Positions 11,101 to 23,975 are shown, counted from the stretch's first letter. The stretch: DNA of 64,000 nucleotides from Strix aluco (GCF_031877795.1 NC_133939.1:4321698-4385697), one strand, 5' to 3'. Made by a program: numbers and translations. Notes: generated by a model from the sequence alone, not told the origin.

Positions 11101-14100
11101 GATGGGCATAAACAGAGAGAGTATTCCTTTAAATTCTCCCAAAATGGGTTCAGTAGAGGCTTGTAACAGAAATATGAAGACTGGTTTGAATGAAGTATGA
11201 ATGGCAACATGTGTAGATAGGCACCAGAAGAAGCAATAGGACGAGGGTTAAAAGAATGGCCTGTGTTGATAATAAGGATGCTGTTCCCAGAAATGAAGAT
11301 GAAGAATGTGTTGTTTGTCAGGCCCAGAAGGCTGGCACTCCGGTAAGGCCACCGCGCAGATGACTTGTCAGCAGGAGACCCTGTACTCTGACAACAGGAA
11401 GGGAGCAGCACAGGTACAGCACATCGCATATGCCATTGTTTCTCCTGTCAGCCCACCAGGAAAACAGCCTGTAGCCATAAAGATGCATCTATTCCAAGCA
11501 ACAAAAACCAACCTCTTGCCTCAGCTGTCTGTCCGGGCTGTCTCCTGTGGGTGCAGAGTGTGGGACTTTCTTGCATGGTACTGACTTTCCTATCAAGAGC
11601 CCATGAGCTGTTCTGCTTATTTGAATTCACAGGAAAACATTCGCATCGTATACAGGGGCTCATGGTGCCCCCCTGCAGCAGGTACTACACACCTGGAAGA
11701 CTGTAACTTGTGTCTCCTAGTGCCTGTGACTTCTCTATACCAGGAAATGCCTTTGTTTTCTAGGTAGCTTCTGACACTGATCTGTGCTTATCCTTCTTCG
11801 TTACCATATCAGCACACTGACTGTCTGCATGAAAATGATGGGATGCTGAAGCTTGAGCAGATGGTACACAGGGATGGTTTTGTAGAATAAATATTTAGCA
11901 CTAAGCCATTTTTTGCTATTTTTCTGTACTGAATGTAAAAAATACCTAGCATAACTTGGGGGATAAAATTTTTCAGGGAAATGTGCAAAGAGTGGCTATT
12001 CTCCCCCTTGACTTTGTAAAGGGATGTTGGAAGGCAAATATCCTGGGGTTAGAGCTGGGGTTGTGATGGCCAGCGCTTAGCTGTGCTGATGATAGGCTGC
12101 GCCTGTGGAGGTAACCGAGACTGTCTGCCACGCTCTTCATGGCTGCACTGCTGTGTGTGCGTGTTCTCCTAACCCAGCATGGGGCTGTGCCGGGGCTGGG
12201 CTTAGTAATACCTCTACTTAGTAGTTATGGCTCAGTGGTAAGTGCAGCACTTCTCACAGGTGCTGAAAGGAAAGAGCGAGCTCCTTTCAGAGGGCATGTG
12301 TGGCATGCAATGTTGTTCACTGCTTTTTTGGGTGTCTGTTCCCTTACAATGGTTAGTAAGCAAATATGGCCCCTTTAAGAGGGTTTATGGGTGCATGAAA
12401 CATTTCTCAGGCCTTCAGGGTTGCTTTTTCTTTAAGTCTGGTAAATCCATGTAAGCAATGAGAGGAAAGAGCAGGGATGATAGAAGGAAGCTCCAGGGTC
12501 TGTTTGAATTTAAGAGTTACCTGCTCTTACGTGGACGTGCACAGAAAACCCGGAAAGGCTTAGATAGCTGACAGCATGTACCATCATGATCCTTTTTGTA
12601 TTTAAAACAAATCAAGACAAAAGGTCATTAAAATACAAATTTGATGAAGAAAAACTTTGACTTCCCCCCCCCCCTTCTTCGTTTTCTGTGAAAAGCTCAT
12701 CAAGTCAAGGGCTGTCACAGCTGTCTCTCACTATACAGCAAGGAGGGGGAACACCTCTCCTTCGCATGAGAAGAGAACTGGCAACTGTACAAAATCCCTG
12801 CTGGGGGAGCCACTCTAGAAACATTGCTAGACTGGTTCCGTTCCGTGCTTGGATGAGGTCGGGAGCAGGGTGGATTTGTTAGTGCTCTGATGTAGGTGCT
12901 TCTGTGAGAAGGTGCTGTTTCTAACAGTACCCTTCTGATAGGTCACAGCCTGCTCATCTTTCCTGCTGTATTTCCAGACCGCTAAGGCCCTGTTGCGTGA
13001 CTTCTTTTTATTTTCTGGTGCTGTTGGGGTAACTGATGGTCCTTCTCAGAGTTGGCGTGTGTCCTTGGGGTCTCTTTCCCAATCCCTTACTGCACCTTCT
13101 AGCTATGCCAGAAGTACTGGAAAAGTGCTGTATGCTCTGTTTGCATTCCTAGCAGTAGGAATTTGTTTGAACAATCTTGGTGCTTTTTCAGAGTTGTTTG
13201 GAAGAAGCGTGGGGTGAAAGTATCACTTGCATTAAGGTGTTGCATATCTTTATCTATGAGGGTCCTTCAATATCGACAAGCATTTTAGTTATGTTTCATT
13301 ATAGCCACCACCAATGGCACCATTCAACTCTACTTGAGCATGTACTATAAATCTGACTGTGCCTCAGTGTCCTGAAATGTTTTCCTTTCCCTGTGGTGGC
13401 TTATTCCATGTCTCACATTCCTGTCACAGCCCATGGTGTTTTGCTAGGTGGGACGTGATGGCTATTCCATATGATACAAAGAAATGGAAACTGGGTTAGC
13501 AGTGGTTTTTTCACATGTGCCATCTGCAAATGTACTCCGGCTTTCTCCTTCCATTTGTTCTCGGCCCTCTGCAAAAGCTATTACTGTGCTCTAAGCAAAG
13601 TGTAATTTGAAGCTATTCTAGTCCTCGGTGAATATTTATGGTTATGCCAGTCTTTGTTTGCAAAGGTTTGTTGTCCCAAGCTGTGCATATAACTGGAGAG
13701 AGAAAGAAGGCAGCCAGAGGCAGTGGCTTTCTCTGCTGTTGCAGCCTGTGGGGCTGGAAGGCGGCGCCCGTGTAGGTGCTCAGACCAGTATCACACTTTC
13801 AGATGACCCTTCGACTGTGCTGGATGCTCCTGAAAAAAAAAGCTGTGGTGGGTAACTCAAGCAGGCTTAGGATGCTGAGTGCCCTTCAATATATCTCTCC
13901 ACATTGTGGGCAGGGAGGTTGTTTTAGTCTGTAAAAGAGGGAAACTCCGTCTGCCCCAACGTTCTGCTTTGTCAGTGGTGAAACGATACCCGGCTCCTTC
14001 CCGTGCAGGGGCTGGGGCCGGCCGCGGGCCGGTCTGTTGTGGCAGAGCTGTCTGCCACCTGTGCCACCCACCGGGGATCTTGGAAAACCAGCTGGGTGTT

Positions 14101-17100
14101 TGACAGTTTATACATTGTCCTTGGGCTACTGTGCCAATCCAGGCAGCAACACCCGACTCCAGCTTGTAGCTGTCATCACCTGCGAGACAACTTCATTTAG
14201 ACGTCAGAGGGGTATGCATCCAGTCAGCTCTTCCTGAAGAGACAGACTTGTCTCTCCTGCCACACTGATGAGATATGAAACAAGTCCCACTGGAAGAGCG
14301 CTTGGTAGTTCTCCATCTTTTGCTGTGAAGAAAGCCAGTGCTTATCAAGCTGATCTCCAAGGTTTCCCCACGCAGAAAGATGTGGAAGAGCAGCCATGCA
14401 GTGAACTCTCCTCGGAATAATGCAGAATCCCTCCAAGCTAACGTGTGTCTTCTGTTACACATGCATTATGTGAATACTTTCTTTGCCTTCACTCCTTCAA
14501 AGCTGTGTGGTATTTAATTAGAATTTTTTTTTAATGTTCTTCATAGTGGGACCGATTTCCCTCCCCTATAAGCTGATTTGGGAGCATTGTGTCTTATGTC
14601 TTATTATTACATGTCTTATGAGGAGCAGCTGAGGGAACTGGGGGGGTTTAGTCTGGAGAAAAGGAGGCTGAGGGGAGACCTCATCGCCCTCTACAACTCC
14701 CTGAAAGGAGGTTGCAGAGAGCTGGGGATGAGTCTCTTGAGCCAAGGAACCAGCGCCAGGACAAGAGGGAATGGCCTCAAGCTGCGCCAGGGCAGGGTCA
14801 GACTGGCTCTTAGGAAGGATTTCTTTGCAGAAGGGGTTGTTGGGCGTTGGAATGGGCTGCCCAGGGCAGGGGGGGAGTCCCCATCCCTGGAGGGGTTGAA
14901 GAGTCGGGTTGACCCAGCGCTGAGGGATCTGGTGGAGTTGGGAACGGTCAGGGTGAGGTTCATGGGTGGACTGGAGGAGCTTCAAGGGCTTTTCCAACTG
15001 AGATGATTCTGTGTGTGGCGATAGGAGAGCCTTCCATAGCTGGAGTGAGAATCCCAACTGACTTTGCAACAGGAGGTTGCTGGTGCTGTTACAAAGGTGG
15101 ACGTTCAAGGAGCAACAAGTCGCCAACCTTTAACGAGCAGCTCTCTGCTGCTAAACCGTAGGAACTGACTGCAGGTGCCCTTTGCACACCTTAATTCAGT
15201 GGGAGCAAGCAGCTGCCTGAATGTCAGCCCAGGTGCTCTGCCCCGTGGTTGAGGTCGCTGCTTCAGCCTCTCTGAAGCGTACACCCCGGCCGAAGGCACT
15301 GACATCTCGTGTCGAGGTCAGAGCGGATTCTCCTCCAGCCCACCTCGGCTAGGGGCTTTCACCACGAGCGCTCAGCCAGCTCGGGGGTGTGGGAGCAGTT
15401 CCTGAGCTGTTCTAGTTAAACTGAGCCAGGTTATGTTAAACTGCATAGGGTTAGCAGGTCTTTGTTAACCTTGCTGATTTTTGGGGAGTAGATGAGCTGG
15501 CAGATTTGGAGGGTGTCCAGGCAGCTGCAAGGGGAAGAATACATCTGAAAAAAGCTTTTTTGTGTCAGTTAAAAGATGTCTCAATGCCTCGCATGCAAAC
15601 AAATACACACAGAATGTATCATTGACTTAGACTTGCAAGATCCACAACTGAAGTTCCACAGGATCTCTTACCGTTTTCTGAAGTGCAACTGCAATTTGTG
15701 TTGTTATTTATTGGAAGAAATCCTTCAAGGTAGTGTTTTGAGAGAGTAAAACTTGAGAATTTGTTATGAGAAACCTCACTGCTGAAAGATGGATTTAATT
15801 CTTTTTTTTTAATATGCCAAGCACATTAATGAGTGTCAGAGGTAAACTAGAATGCTGGGACAAAGGGAAGTGGAGAATAAAATGTTTAAGCAGCGTCTCT
15901 GCTTATTTCATGGTTAAGTTACTTTATATTAGCCACGGAAATTGCTGCTGTATCTGTTCAGTGAGGATGCATGCCTACTGCTCAATTAGCAAAAAATCAG
16001 AAAGAAATGACCTCGTGGCTTGCTTCTAAAAGCTTGTATTTGCTTTTTTGTAAGCAGGAAACACTATAATACAGCTTCCAATCAATCAACCACATAGTTA
16101 TGGTAATCAATGCAACAAACAAACTTCACAGATAGAAAGATATAGATGTCTATATATATATAAAATATGGAAGTATGTGTCTGCTTTGGGGGATAAAAAA
16201 TTTTCCAAGTTGCATGAGTTTGCTTGAGATGTGCAGGTCATGACAGAGCTCACCACTCTGCTGGATTCTGCCTTAACCTGGGGGCAGGTGTCACTGGCCG
16301 CGTGGAGCCCAGGCTTTGGTGAACAGCATCCAACCAATCTGGCAATAAAAATGATATTTCTGTGAACAGAGAAGCAGGGGATGAGAGCACTGCCCAGTAC
16401 TTACCTCCTTGGACACGTTTGGAGTAGTTGTTTTGCAGTTGAGTATCAGCTTTAGGGCGTGCTAATTCTCTGGAGAATGTTTTTTAGGTTTTCACAAGGG
16501 TCGGTTGAGTAATGGAGAAATGGAAAAACAGTCCTTCTTCACTGTGCACAAACTGCTGTCTCACACACACACTGTGACTGGGATCAAAGAGGCGCAGTGT
16601 TTATGGAGGATAACACTTTGCCAGCACGTCGCAGCAGAAGGAGTAGGTACTGGTGCAGGCTTTCAGCTGTGACAACTAGTTAAGCGTAGCCCACGTGCCT
16701 ACTTCTGAAGCCTTTCATTGTCTTGCATTTCATTTGTTAGCATATGGCCGTCATGGATAATTGAGACTTATCATGAAAATAACTTCTTAGTTTCACACAT
16801 TTCCTGTTAAACACCCAGGAGAGGAACAGGCTCTTCTTTCCCCGAGCCCTTTTGCCACAGTGGTGGAACTGCAGAGCCAGAACCGTGACGCTTCTCCATA
16901 GCAGCTATTACAGTGCTCAAGAGCTTCCCAAACTTCTGCAAATGCAGCAAATTGCTTTTCACAGAATTTGGAGTTTGATTTTTTTGGACATGGGTTCGGC
17001 ACGTGCGGCATTTTTCCTTCACTGAATTACCGTCTTCTGGGTAGGCAGTGGTGGCAAGTGACCCTGGAAACAACTCGTGATGCAGTGTCTAGTCTGGCAT

Positions 17101-20100
17101 CTGTATTTGTGCAAAACACTGTAATTTACAGGAGCATTCATCAGCAGAGTTCTTCAACTGGCTCGGTTGGAATAAATAGGCAATAAATTATGTGCTAGCA
17201 TATTAAAAGGAATGTATCAGAATAGGTGCTCAAAATACTGTTTTATCATAGACTTTTGCCAGCTGTTTAAAGTTTAAAATCAGCAAAAATATTGCTGTTT
17301 ATTTCAGTGGGAGTTTGATCAGACCAAGAAGTATTATAAGAGAGCCTGGGGACTTGTGCTTCTGGGATAATTTTCTGTGAAAAAGCCATCCCTGCCAATC
17401 CTGCAAGCTGCAGGGGGAAATCTTATTTTTAAACTTACTTTAAATTTATTTTTCATAGGATGCATCATGGCTGATGCATTTATGTGCATTATGTAGGGTA
17501 AGGAGTCATAACTGAGGCTGTAACCACAGCTTTGTCGGTGATCCAGTCTGACAGCACCAGCACCTCTTAAAGAGGGACCTGATCATGCTTTAAAACAGAA
17601 GTTTAATCTGTCTAAAATAAACAAACTTGGCCCTAAAACTAGCTGAAACTTACCAAACTTGTACCAGAATTCTAAAGAAATGTAGAAGTCCGTTCATGTA
17701 GAAAATTCTTTTTTTCCGTTGGGCGTTCCCTGCTTTACCCTGGCAGAGCCTGTCCTTGGAACGTGAGGAAACAGTTTCAGCCACTGTAAGGTCACAGAGA
17801 CGGGGATCTGAAATCCTCTGTTAACAGAATAGCTGCAGTTTTCTTCTACCCTGAAATTTGTGCCAGCAGGGCAGTTTTGAAACACACAGAGAATTACCAC
17901 ATGCTGCCACACTGATAAAACAACCAGCTGAGCTCCTGGGCAACACCTCATCCCCTCCCAACTTTTTGAAGGGGGGGGAGGAAGTCAGACTGATGCATCA
18001 AAGATTCATCATTCAATGTCCGTGCTGTAAGCTACCTTGGCTTAAATCCCTTGCTTTTATCTCCCAACGTCCCCCAGCCTTCTGCCAGCATGCAGTGGCT
18101 ATTTTGAGTGGAGAAATACAGTCCTGTTGTGCAGGTACCTTTTTTTTTTCTTGATCCTGTTCAAATCTTCACCAGGGCCTTCCTTGGACACTTCAAATAG
18201 AGGTGGCACAAAATTGAGTTGATAATTTTTTTTCACTAGTATGTTTTTTATCATTGGTTGTCAATGGAAGGGAATAGGAGCCCACACAGAAGTGCTCCAA
18301 GTATATGAACAACTACAGGGTTGTGGTTTCAGGCAAGGGTAGGCTGCATTTCAGTTTTCCATGAGCTGAATTTGATCAGACACTATTCCCACCAGCAGCA
18401 GGCTAATCAGTTATCTGTGGCGCTTTGCAAGACAGTAGCATGCTTAATGTTCACTAATTTGAAAGAAGGATTTCTGGAGAAGAGTGGATGGCAGGAAGCC
18501 ATGGGCTGCTGCTGTTACAGTGGGTTGTGGGGGGAGGTCTGCCCCCCCGCCCCGGAGAGCTTCCCAGAGAGGAGGTGTCAGCAGGACTTGAAAAATGCCT
18601 GAGAGACCCCATCCCTCAGTGACTGCCAGAACAAAAGTGTGCTGCTGCTCTAACGGGCACCAGAGGAGTAAGAGCTCTGCTCTGCCCGTGGCTGAAGTGT
18701 TCAGCTGTGTGATGCTAGCACTTAATTCCTCCAAGTGACAGCAAGTTTAGAAACCAGACCATGGTATGTTAAAAAGATGGCAAGTGGAGAGGATGGCTTT
18801 GCATTTTCTGCCATCCAGCCATAATCAAACAGGAGGGGAAAAAGCTTGTTTTATTTTCACTGAGCTTTTCCAGCAGCTCTGTTGTTTAACAATTATCATT
18901 CCACATATTGTAGGAAAAAAAAAAAAAAAAAGTGCTTGATGAGGAGAGCTGGTCAAATCTATTCACAAAATGTTCTTTTCCCCTGCCCACCCACTGCTGC
19001 CGTCTCGCTGCTCTCAGTCTGGCTGGGTTGGCTGTTCTCTCCCATGGCACAACAGGGGTGGGCTTCTCTCTTCAGCGTGTCTGGTGCTCGTTCCTCTGCG
19101 CCTGCTTGCCACGTTTGCTGGCCCCGCAGTGTGTCTCTCCCACGCTCCAGTGCTCCCCAGGGCTCTTCTTTCAGCTCCGCGCTCTTTGCGGCGTTTCCTC
19201 TGTTCTCCGGGTCCTTCGGCGATGGGGGTTTGAAGTCCCAGCAGAGGGACTTTCACACGAGCTGTTTCCCTTCCAGCACCACCAGTGCAGCAGGGGTGGG
19301 AAGAGCCTTCCCCAGCGCCCGAGGTTTCCCCCGGTGTCGTGCAGGAGCCCACACGTGGGCCGTGGCTCCGTGGGGCTGCCAGAGCCACCGAACGCCCCAG
19401 AGGCTGCTGCGGCCAAGCGCTGGGATCTCTCAGCCCGTCCCATCACCAGCTTTCAGCAGGTGGCAGGGGCATCGACTGCCACGCTGGCTGGGAACTTGTT
19501 GCTGTCAGAGCTCTTCCCACGCCTGGGAAGGATTCCCAGGCTGAGGATGGGATTTTTTTACTGCGGAAAGGCATGGTGGGGGGAGCGAGCCCTTCTCCTG
19601 CTGCTGTCCCGGGTCATGCTCAGCCTTCCTGAGCAGAAACGCAATCGCTGCTCTGATTTTCCAAAGGAATGGGGAATTGGGGGGAGAAGGGCTGCATCTC
19701 TCTGAGCTGCAAACACAAGAATGTGTGGCAGATCTCACCACAGCACAGCTGGATTCATTAATGCAGGGAGAGTTTGGTGGCTTTCTGCTCCTTACCTTGA
19801 GAGCTTCCAGCATCAAAACAGTCCTTCAGCGCTTTGATACTTTTTTCTGCCTTTGCAAAGCAATATTTGCAACTCGTGCATCAAAACTCTTCTGAGAGCC
19901 CCACTGCTTGCAAGTCTTCTGGAAATTCGTGCTTTCATAGCATATGAGCCCCTGGGGAGACATGAATCTTTCAGAGGCTTCATGCAAATAAAATGCAGCA
20001 TTTTACAGTCTTAGGCATAGCCTCAGGTTTCTCAGTTTTTCCTAACAAAGTACTGATTTTTCTGCTCTTCCATTTATTTCTTCTAGTAAAGATTTTCAGT

Positions 20101-21346
20101 TCACACTTGGTTCAGCTCTATATAACCAACATAATCCTATTTTCTTACTACTTAACCAGATAATCAAGATGCCAAAAGCATTTCTATGGCTTGGGAATTC
20201 CCTTATTTTCTGCCTTAAAATTCTGATTGCGGTCATGTATGAACCTCTGGTTTATAATACAGAAAAACACGATTTAGTCCCCAGATAAAAAGAACATGGA
20301 AATGCATGCAGCGAGACTCACTGTAATTTGGAATAATAATAATAGTATAAAATATAGATCACTGTAGCAAAGATGTAAGCTAGAACTGCTCTGTGTTCAG
20401 TGGAAAAAAAAAAAAAAAAGTCTCTGAGCATTGTTTCAGTTTTCTTTCCCCTAGAAGGGGGTGCAGGCAGACTTGCCATCTGTCCCACTTCTTAGCTATG
20501 GAGTTGTGTCCCTGGAGTTAATTTTTTGGAGTTAGTGATGTCCCACAGATGTAGGGGCAGGGAGAGGAGCAGGACCAGGGTAAGGAAGGTTGTGCTTACC
20601 GACAGTGTTAAGCATCAGAGAATCCGTACCAGGAGAGGACTAAACACCTTGAGGCCACTGAAAACAGAGCAGCTGCTGACTGCAGGGAACTGTTGGTTAT
20701 TAACAGCCGATGGCCAGCATCATGTCATCAGTTTGTTTCTAACTTAAAGATAACAATCTTTAAATGCTGCTTGTCTGTTTTCCCCACAGGTAAATATGTC
20801 TATCAGCCCATGACACCGGTAGAGCAGCTTCCCAGCACCGAAATACCCGTTCGCCCTCGGGAGTCTACAAACACCATCCAGATCTCCGTTTCGCTCACCG
20901 AACACTTTTTGAAGTTTGCTCCTGTCTTCCAGCCCCCTCTGCCCCCCGACTCCCCGCAGTTCTGCACAATCGCAGACCTCTTCATTGACAATTACCGTGT
21001 GAAATGCATCAACGGGAAGATGTGCTACGTCCAGAGGCAGCCTCCCCCCCCGCCCCACAAGATAAAGCCCGAGGAAGTCCCTGTTCGCAATGCCTTAATC
21101 ACAAAAGAGAGCAATACACCAAAAACAGATCACTGCTCGTCCCCTTCCAGCTCCGAGGACTCCGGGATCAATGCGGTGGGGGTTCACTACATGGAGTCAT
21201 GTGATGAGGACACGGAGGGGGCGGCCGAGCTGAGTTCGGAAGAAGATTACAGCCCGGATAGCAGCTGGGAACCAGATGAATGCCCGCTCTTATCACCCTC
21301 GCAGTGCGAAATGGAAGTGATTGAGACTATAGAAACCACCGTGTGA
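2001..21346 (+). CDS. C3orf70: C3orf70 orthologue (UPF0524 family), two-exon gene
   Basis: Joined exons 2001-2172 and 20790-21346 encode 242 residues; human C3orf70 has 250. The start ATG at 2001 has G at -3 and opens with [20 protein letters not shown], which aligns with the human N-terminus minus a short segment after the first residues. Residues 21-58 form a Cys/His-rich block (C21, C30, C36, H39, H41, C44, H48, C50, C51, H52, C56, H57, C58) that could bind metal; this is inference. Next come the conserved [16 protein letters not shown] stretch and a short proline run (QPPPPPHK). The C-terminal third is acidic and serine-rich ([26 protein letters not shown]) and ends IETIETTV. I see no signal peptide or membrane segment. 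The molecular function is unknown; zebrafish orthologues have been linked to neural development. The gene converges with VPS8 on the opposite strand. Identification is from recognised protein sequence. Confidence 0.95.
3380..4090 (+). mobile_element. Ancient CR1-like LINE fragment
   Basis: Degenerate CR1 landmarks appear in the right order: 'gaaggatctggggattaaga' with 'gatcgcaaactgag' near 3459, 'gggatgcattaacaggagca' near 3559, 'tttaaggaaggcttagactg' near 3999, and a tail near 4045-4085 resembling 'cttggaaggaccacttgaga' before 'catccaaccctt'. Many small indels separate them, so this is an old copy. Boundaries are approximate. I matched it by eye to the remembered CR1 consensus. Confidence 0.6.
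9980..10011 (+). repeat. (TC)n / T-rich simple repeat
   Basis: A run of TC dinucleotides is interrupted by eight T residues, directly after a short TATATATA stretch. It is an ordinary intronic microsatellite. Confidence 0.8.
14600..15013 (+). mobile_element. CR1 LINE 3' end with open ORF2 tail
   Basis: This is a 5'-truncated CR1 copy. Its plus-strand frame is open from 14578 to 15006 and carries the C-terminus of the CR1 reverse transcriptase protein: [20 protein letters not shown] near residue 18, then [21 protein letters not shown], and [20 protein letters not shown]. The element ends 'ttttccaactgagatgattc' followed by 'tgtg', the usual CR1 terminus. The normal stop after the LRDLV-like end appears lost, so the frame runs into the 3' UTR. 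It is close in sequence to the minus-strand copy at 24171. Only the last part of the element is present, so it cannot move by itself. Confidence 0.93.
18960..19640. other. GC-rich patch in C3orf70 intron 1
   Basis: A stretch richer in G and C than its surroundings follows an A run (18914-18931). Two plus-strand frames stay open for 220 and 257 codons here, mainly because the base composition makes stops rare. Their translations are rich in S, P, R and L, with no domain I recognise. It may be a regulatory island or simply a GC-rich intronic segment. Confidence 0.4.
20790..21346 (+). CDS. C3orf70: C3orf70 coding exon 2 with stop
   Basis: A pyrimidine-rich acceptor (tttccccacag) ends at 20789. 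The exon starts with GT, completing Cys58, then reads [20 protein letters not shown]. It runs 557 bases to TGA at 21344-21346. It encodes residues 58-242, including the acidic serine-rich tail. The open frame extends upstream into the intron, but that part is not coding. Confidence 0.95.
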
Positions 21347-22832
21347 TCCGACAAGTTGCTATCAGATCAGTCCAGTTCCCACTCAGTAATGTTGCTTTTG
21401 TAGTATTTATATTTTCTGTTTTTTCTGACAATCCCTTTTTTCCAGTGCACTTGATATTTCAGATTCCTCATGGGAGTGCAGTCACAGGACTCACATACTG
21501 GTGAACTAGCAGCAGCCTGAGCAATTTTAACGTGTTCTCAGCCTGATCAGATCTCCCACATCTGCACGTAAGGTAGTGACAAGTCTGAAGACTTTTATAG
21601 CTGAAATAGGCCCTTTTCTTGGTCTGGGTTACATCATATACTACTTCTCATGCAAGGATGGGCCGCTCGAGATGTTTCCATCTGTCCGGATGTTTGCCGT
21701 GGGCCTTCAAAGCACAGAGGGTGAGCTGGTGCGGCACGTCTGTGAGCAGCAAAACCAAGTTGCCCTTATTCTTTCTTAAACAGCTCCGTGAGGTGTGGCG
21801 ACAAGAGGCTCTTTCTGTCTCTGTCTGTCCTTGCGCGTTGTCCATCCTTTTCTCTAGTGCTGGTGCGACCCTTCTCGAAGGATGTCGGCACCGCTCTTCC
21901 AGTGGGTTGGTACGGCAGGCTAGAGAACGCACAAAGTGCCTCCAACTTTTCTCCAGGCTATGCACCGAGCATCTGCTGAGTTAGGTCAGGCTCTGAAAGC
22001 TCCTGAGAAGGCAACTGTTGCTCCAGAAGGGGATCAGCTGGTCCCTTTTCTCTACATGGATCTTGGGAAGGGGATCTGGCTTTTGCAACTCGGCAGGAGG
22101 GGGAGCAGGCAGAGATGAAGCGCGGCCGTCTAACCAATACCATGCTAGACCTAGACCGGGGTGTAAAATGACAGGCGAAGGAAGTGACTACCTCCAAACA
22201 CACAACATCCGCCCTCAGCTTTGCCTGCTGCTTCCTCCTGTGCTGTTTGGTGCCAGACACGTGCACTCAGGACCAAATGGCCTCAGGGCCTGCATCTGCC
22301 TGAAGAATAACAAATTTTAAGAAAAGATTATCAGCCACACCACTGTGTCAGCAGAGCTTGGGGACAGCGTGGAGGTGCCCGTGGGAGGCGGCCCAGGGGC
22401 TTGCTAAATACAGGCTAAGGTCATTCTAGCAGAGAGAGGAAGCTTTGGCTCCTTTGCACCCACTTCAAGAGTGGATTCTGAACAGGGGTTTCCTCAAATA
22501 GCTGGTAAGGGTGAGCTGTCTCGCTGGCAGTTTGGTTTCAGCCCTGCTTGACAAAACAAAACGTCATTCTCAGATTTCAGTCAGCTTGAATCAGTTGGAG
22601 TCAGTAATAACTGTGTTTTCAACAGCATTACTGAATTTCTTTGTGTATTTGCTGTTTACGTTTCAAAAGTCATTGGTGAATATAAGGCTGTATAAATGTG
22701 TACAGTTTAGTGATTGATACTAGATTATAGTCCGTGTTATAGGATGACTCATCTCTCTCACTGTATCCTGACAATGTATTACTAATTTTATACACTTTGT
22801 AATCAGTATCTTTAGAAAACGTTTAGGCAACA

Positions 22833-22860
22833 GTGTGTGTATGTGCACATGCGCGTGTGC
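22833..22860. repeat. 28-bp alternating purine-pyrimidine tract
   Basis: Starting GTGTGTGTATGTGCACATGC, the tract alternates purine and pyrimidine without a break for 28 bases. Such GT/GC-rich alternation favours the Z-DNA form. It lies in the predicted C3orf70 3' UTR. Confidence 0.85.
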
Positions 22861-23952
22861 TAGGAGTTTACCATAAATGGTTATAAAGTAATACTGTACT
22901 TTTTAGACTAACACTTTCAGACAAAAATGATAGGTTTTATAGTTTTGATGACTTACATAAAAAAGTGCAATGCTTGTTAAATGAGGAATTTGGGCCATTG
23001 CATGAACAGACATTCTCACAGGGCACCTGAAAATATTGTTTTTCTGAGGGCATTTAAACAAAGGCTGTAGTAAAACTAAATAGGATTTATTTATTTTTTA
23101 AGGGTGGGGTTGCCTGTGTTCATTAACTGAAGGTTTCTAACAACATTTTAGTGTCTTTTGACCATTCAGACACATTCCATAGGTAGAAGGAAGCATTATG
23201 TATAAACCTACAGCATTTATTCATATTTAATCTTTCAATTATACTCTGAGCAGAGAGCTGACAAAGCTCCCTCCTGCGCCTGGCCTGCCCCAGCTCTCTC
23301 CCCAGAGGTGGCATCTCCCTGCCCGGAGGAGGGATGGGCTGGCAGAGGCACCCTCCCCAGGACCCGAGCACAGGGTGCTCCTCGCCAGCTCTCGCTGCTG
23401 GCGCCAAGCACAGCAAAGGTCATCGGGACCCTCTGATTTAGCGTGAGCTCACCTTGTTTGCGAGCAAACAGGAGCCGCCACCTCCCGCTGCGAGGGGGCA
23501 CCAGCTGGGAGCGCAGTGAAATTCGGTTGGTTGGGTGTTTATGACCAAGACTTGCCGTAAGATCCCGCGGTCTTGCAGGTTCGTATCACTGTCGTCAGGA
23601 TACATTCTTTCTTAACTGTAAGTAATTAGCAATATTCACAAGCTGTGAGTGTCTCCTACCCAGGATTTGTTCAGATGTCTTAAGCACAATAAGCTGCCTC
23701 TTCCTTCTGTCGTACCTGCGAAAGGTCAGCGGAGCTGCCGGGTGTGGGACTTGTTCTGGAGAGTGTTTCAGCAGCCAGCACAGGGGCAGGTTTCTCACTG
23801 TGCTCCATCACGCACCCCAGTTCAGAAACACGCTCCTCACAGAAACGTGGTTTCTTTTCTTTGCACAAACACTGGCGTAGATGTGCTGCAAGAGACATGC
23901 CCTGGGCTCCTTACTCCACTCTGCCAGGGAGAGGCGTGTATATTTCCTCTTT

Positions 23953-23958
23953 AATAAA
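23953..23958 (+). terminator. C3orf70: AATAAA poly(A) signal, C3orf70
   Basis: A canonical hexamer stands about 2.6 kb after the C3orf70 stop codon. T-rich sequence (ctctgcttg, ctctgtattttcc) follows within 40 bases and could be the downstream element. I found no other AATAAA or ATTAAA between the stop and this site. Confidence 0.6.
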
Positions 23959-23975
23959 ATACTGAACAACTGAAG

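Larger units (their letters stand above)
2173..20789 (+). other. C3orf70: C3orf70 intron 1 (18.6 kb)
   Basis: This GT-AG intron begins GTGAGT inside the CpG island and ends in a pyrimidine-rich acceptor. It holds an old CR1 copy (about 3380-4090), a young CR1 3' end (14600-15013), a T run near 6090-6109, a (TC)n patch at 9980-10011, A runs near 18914 and 20403, and a GC-rich patch at about 18960-19640. I recognise no other exons, and the many open frames inside look like chance. Confidence 0.85.
21347..23975 (+). other. C3orf70: Probable C3orf70 3' UTR
   Basis: This runs from the stop codon to just past the only canonical AATAAA I find on the plus strand before 24000. Much of it, especially 22600-23120, is AT-rich and repeat-free, as expected of a long conserved 3' UTR. 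The length is inferred from the poly(A) signal. Confidence 0.6.

Noticed and set aside
14566-15126. 186-codon minus-strand frame
   Set aside because: It is the antisense of the CR1 copy, not a gene.
20693-20789. In-frame extension upstream of C3orf70 exon 2
   Set aside because: A good acceptor at 20789 and the split Cys codon matching exon 1 show this part is intron.
23576-23590. tRNA B-box-like 'ggttcgtatc'
   Set aside because: No A box or cloverleaf can be drawn around it.
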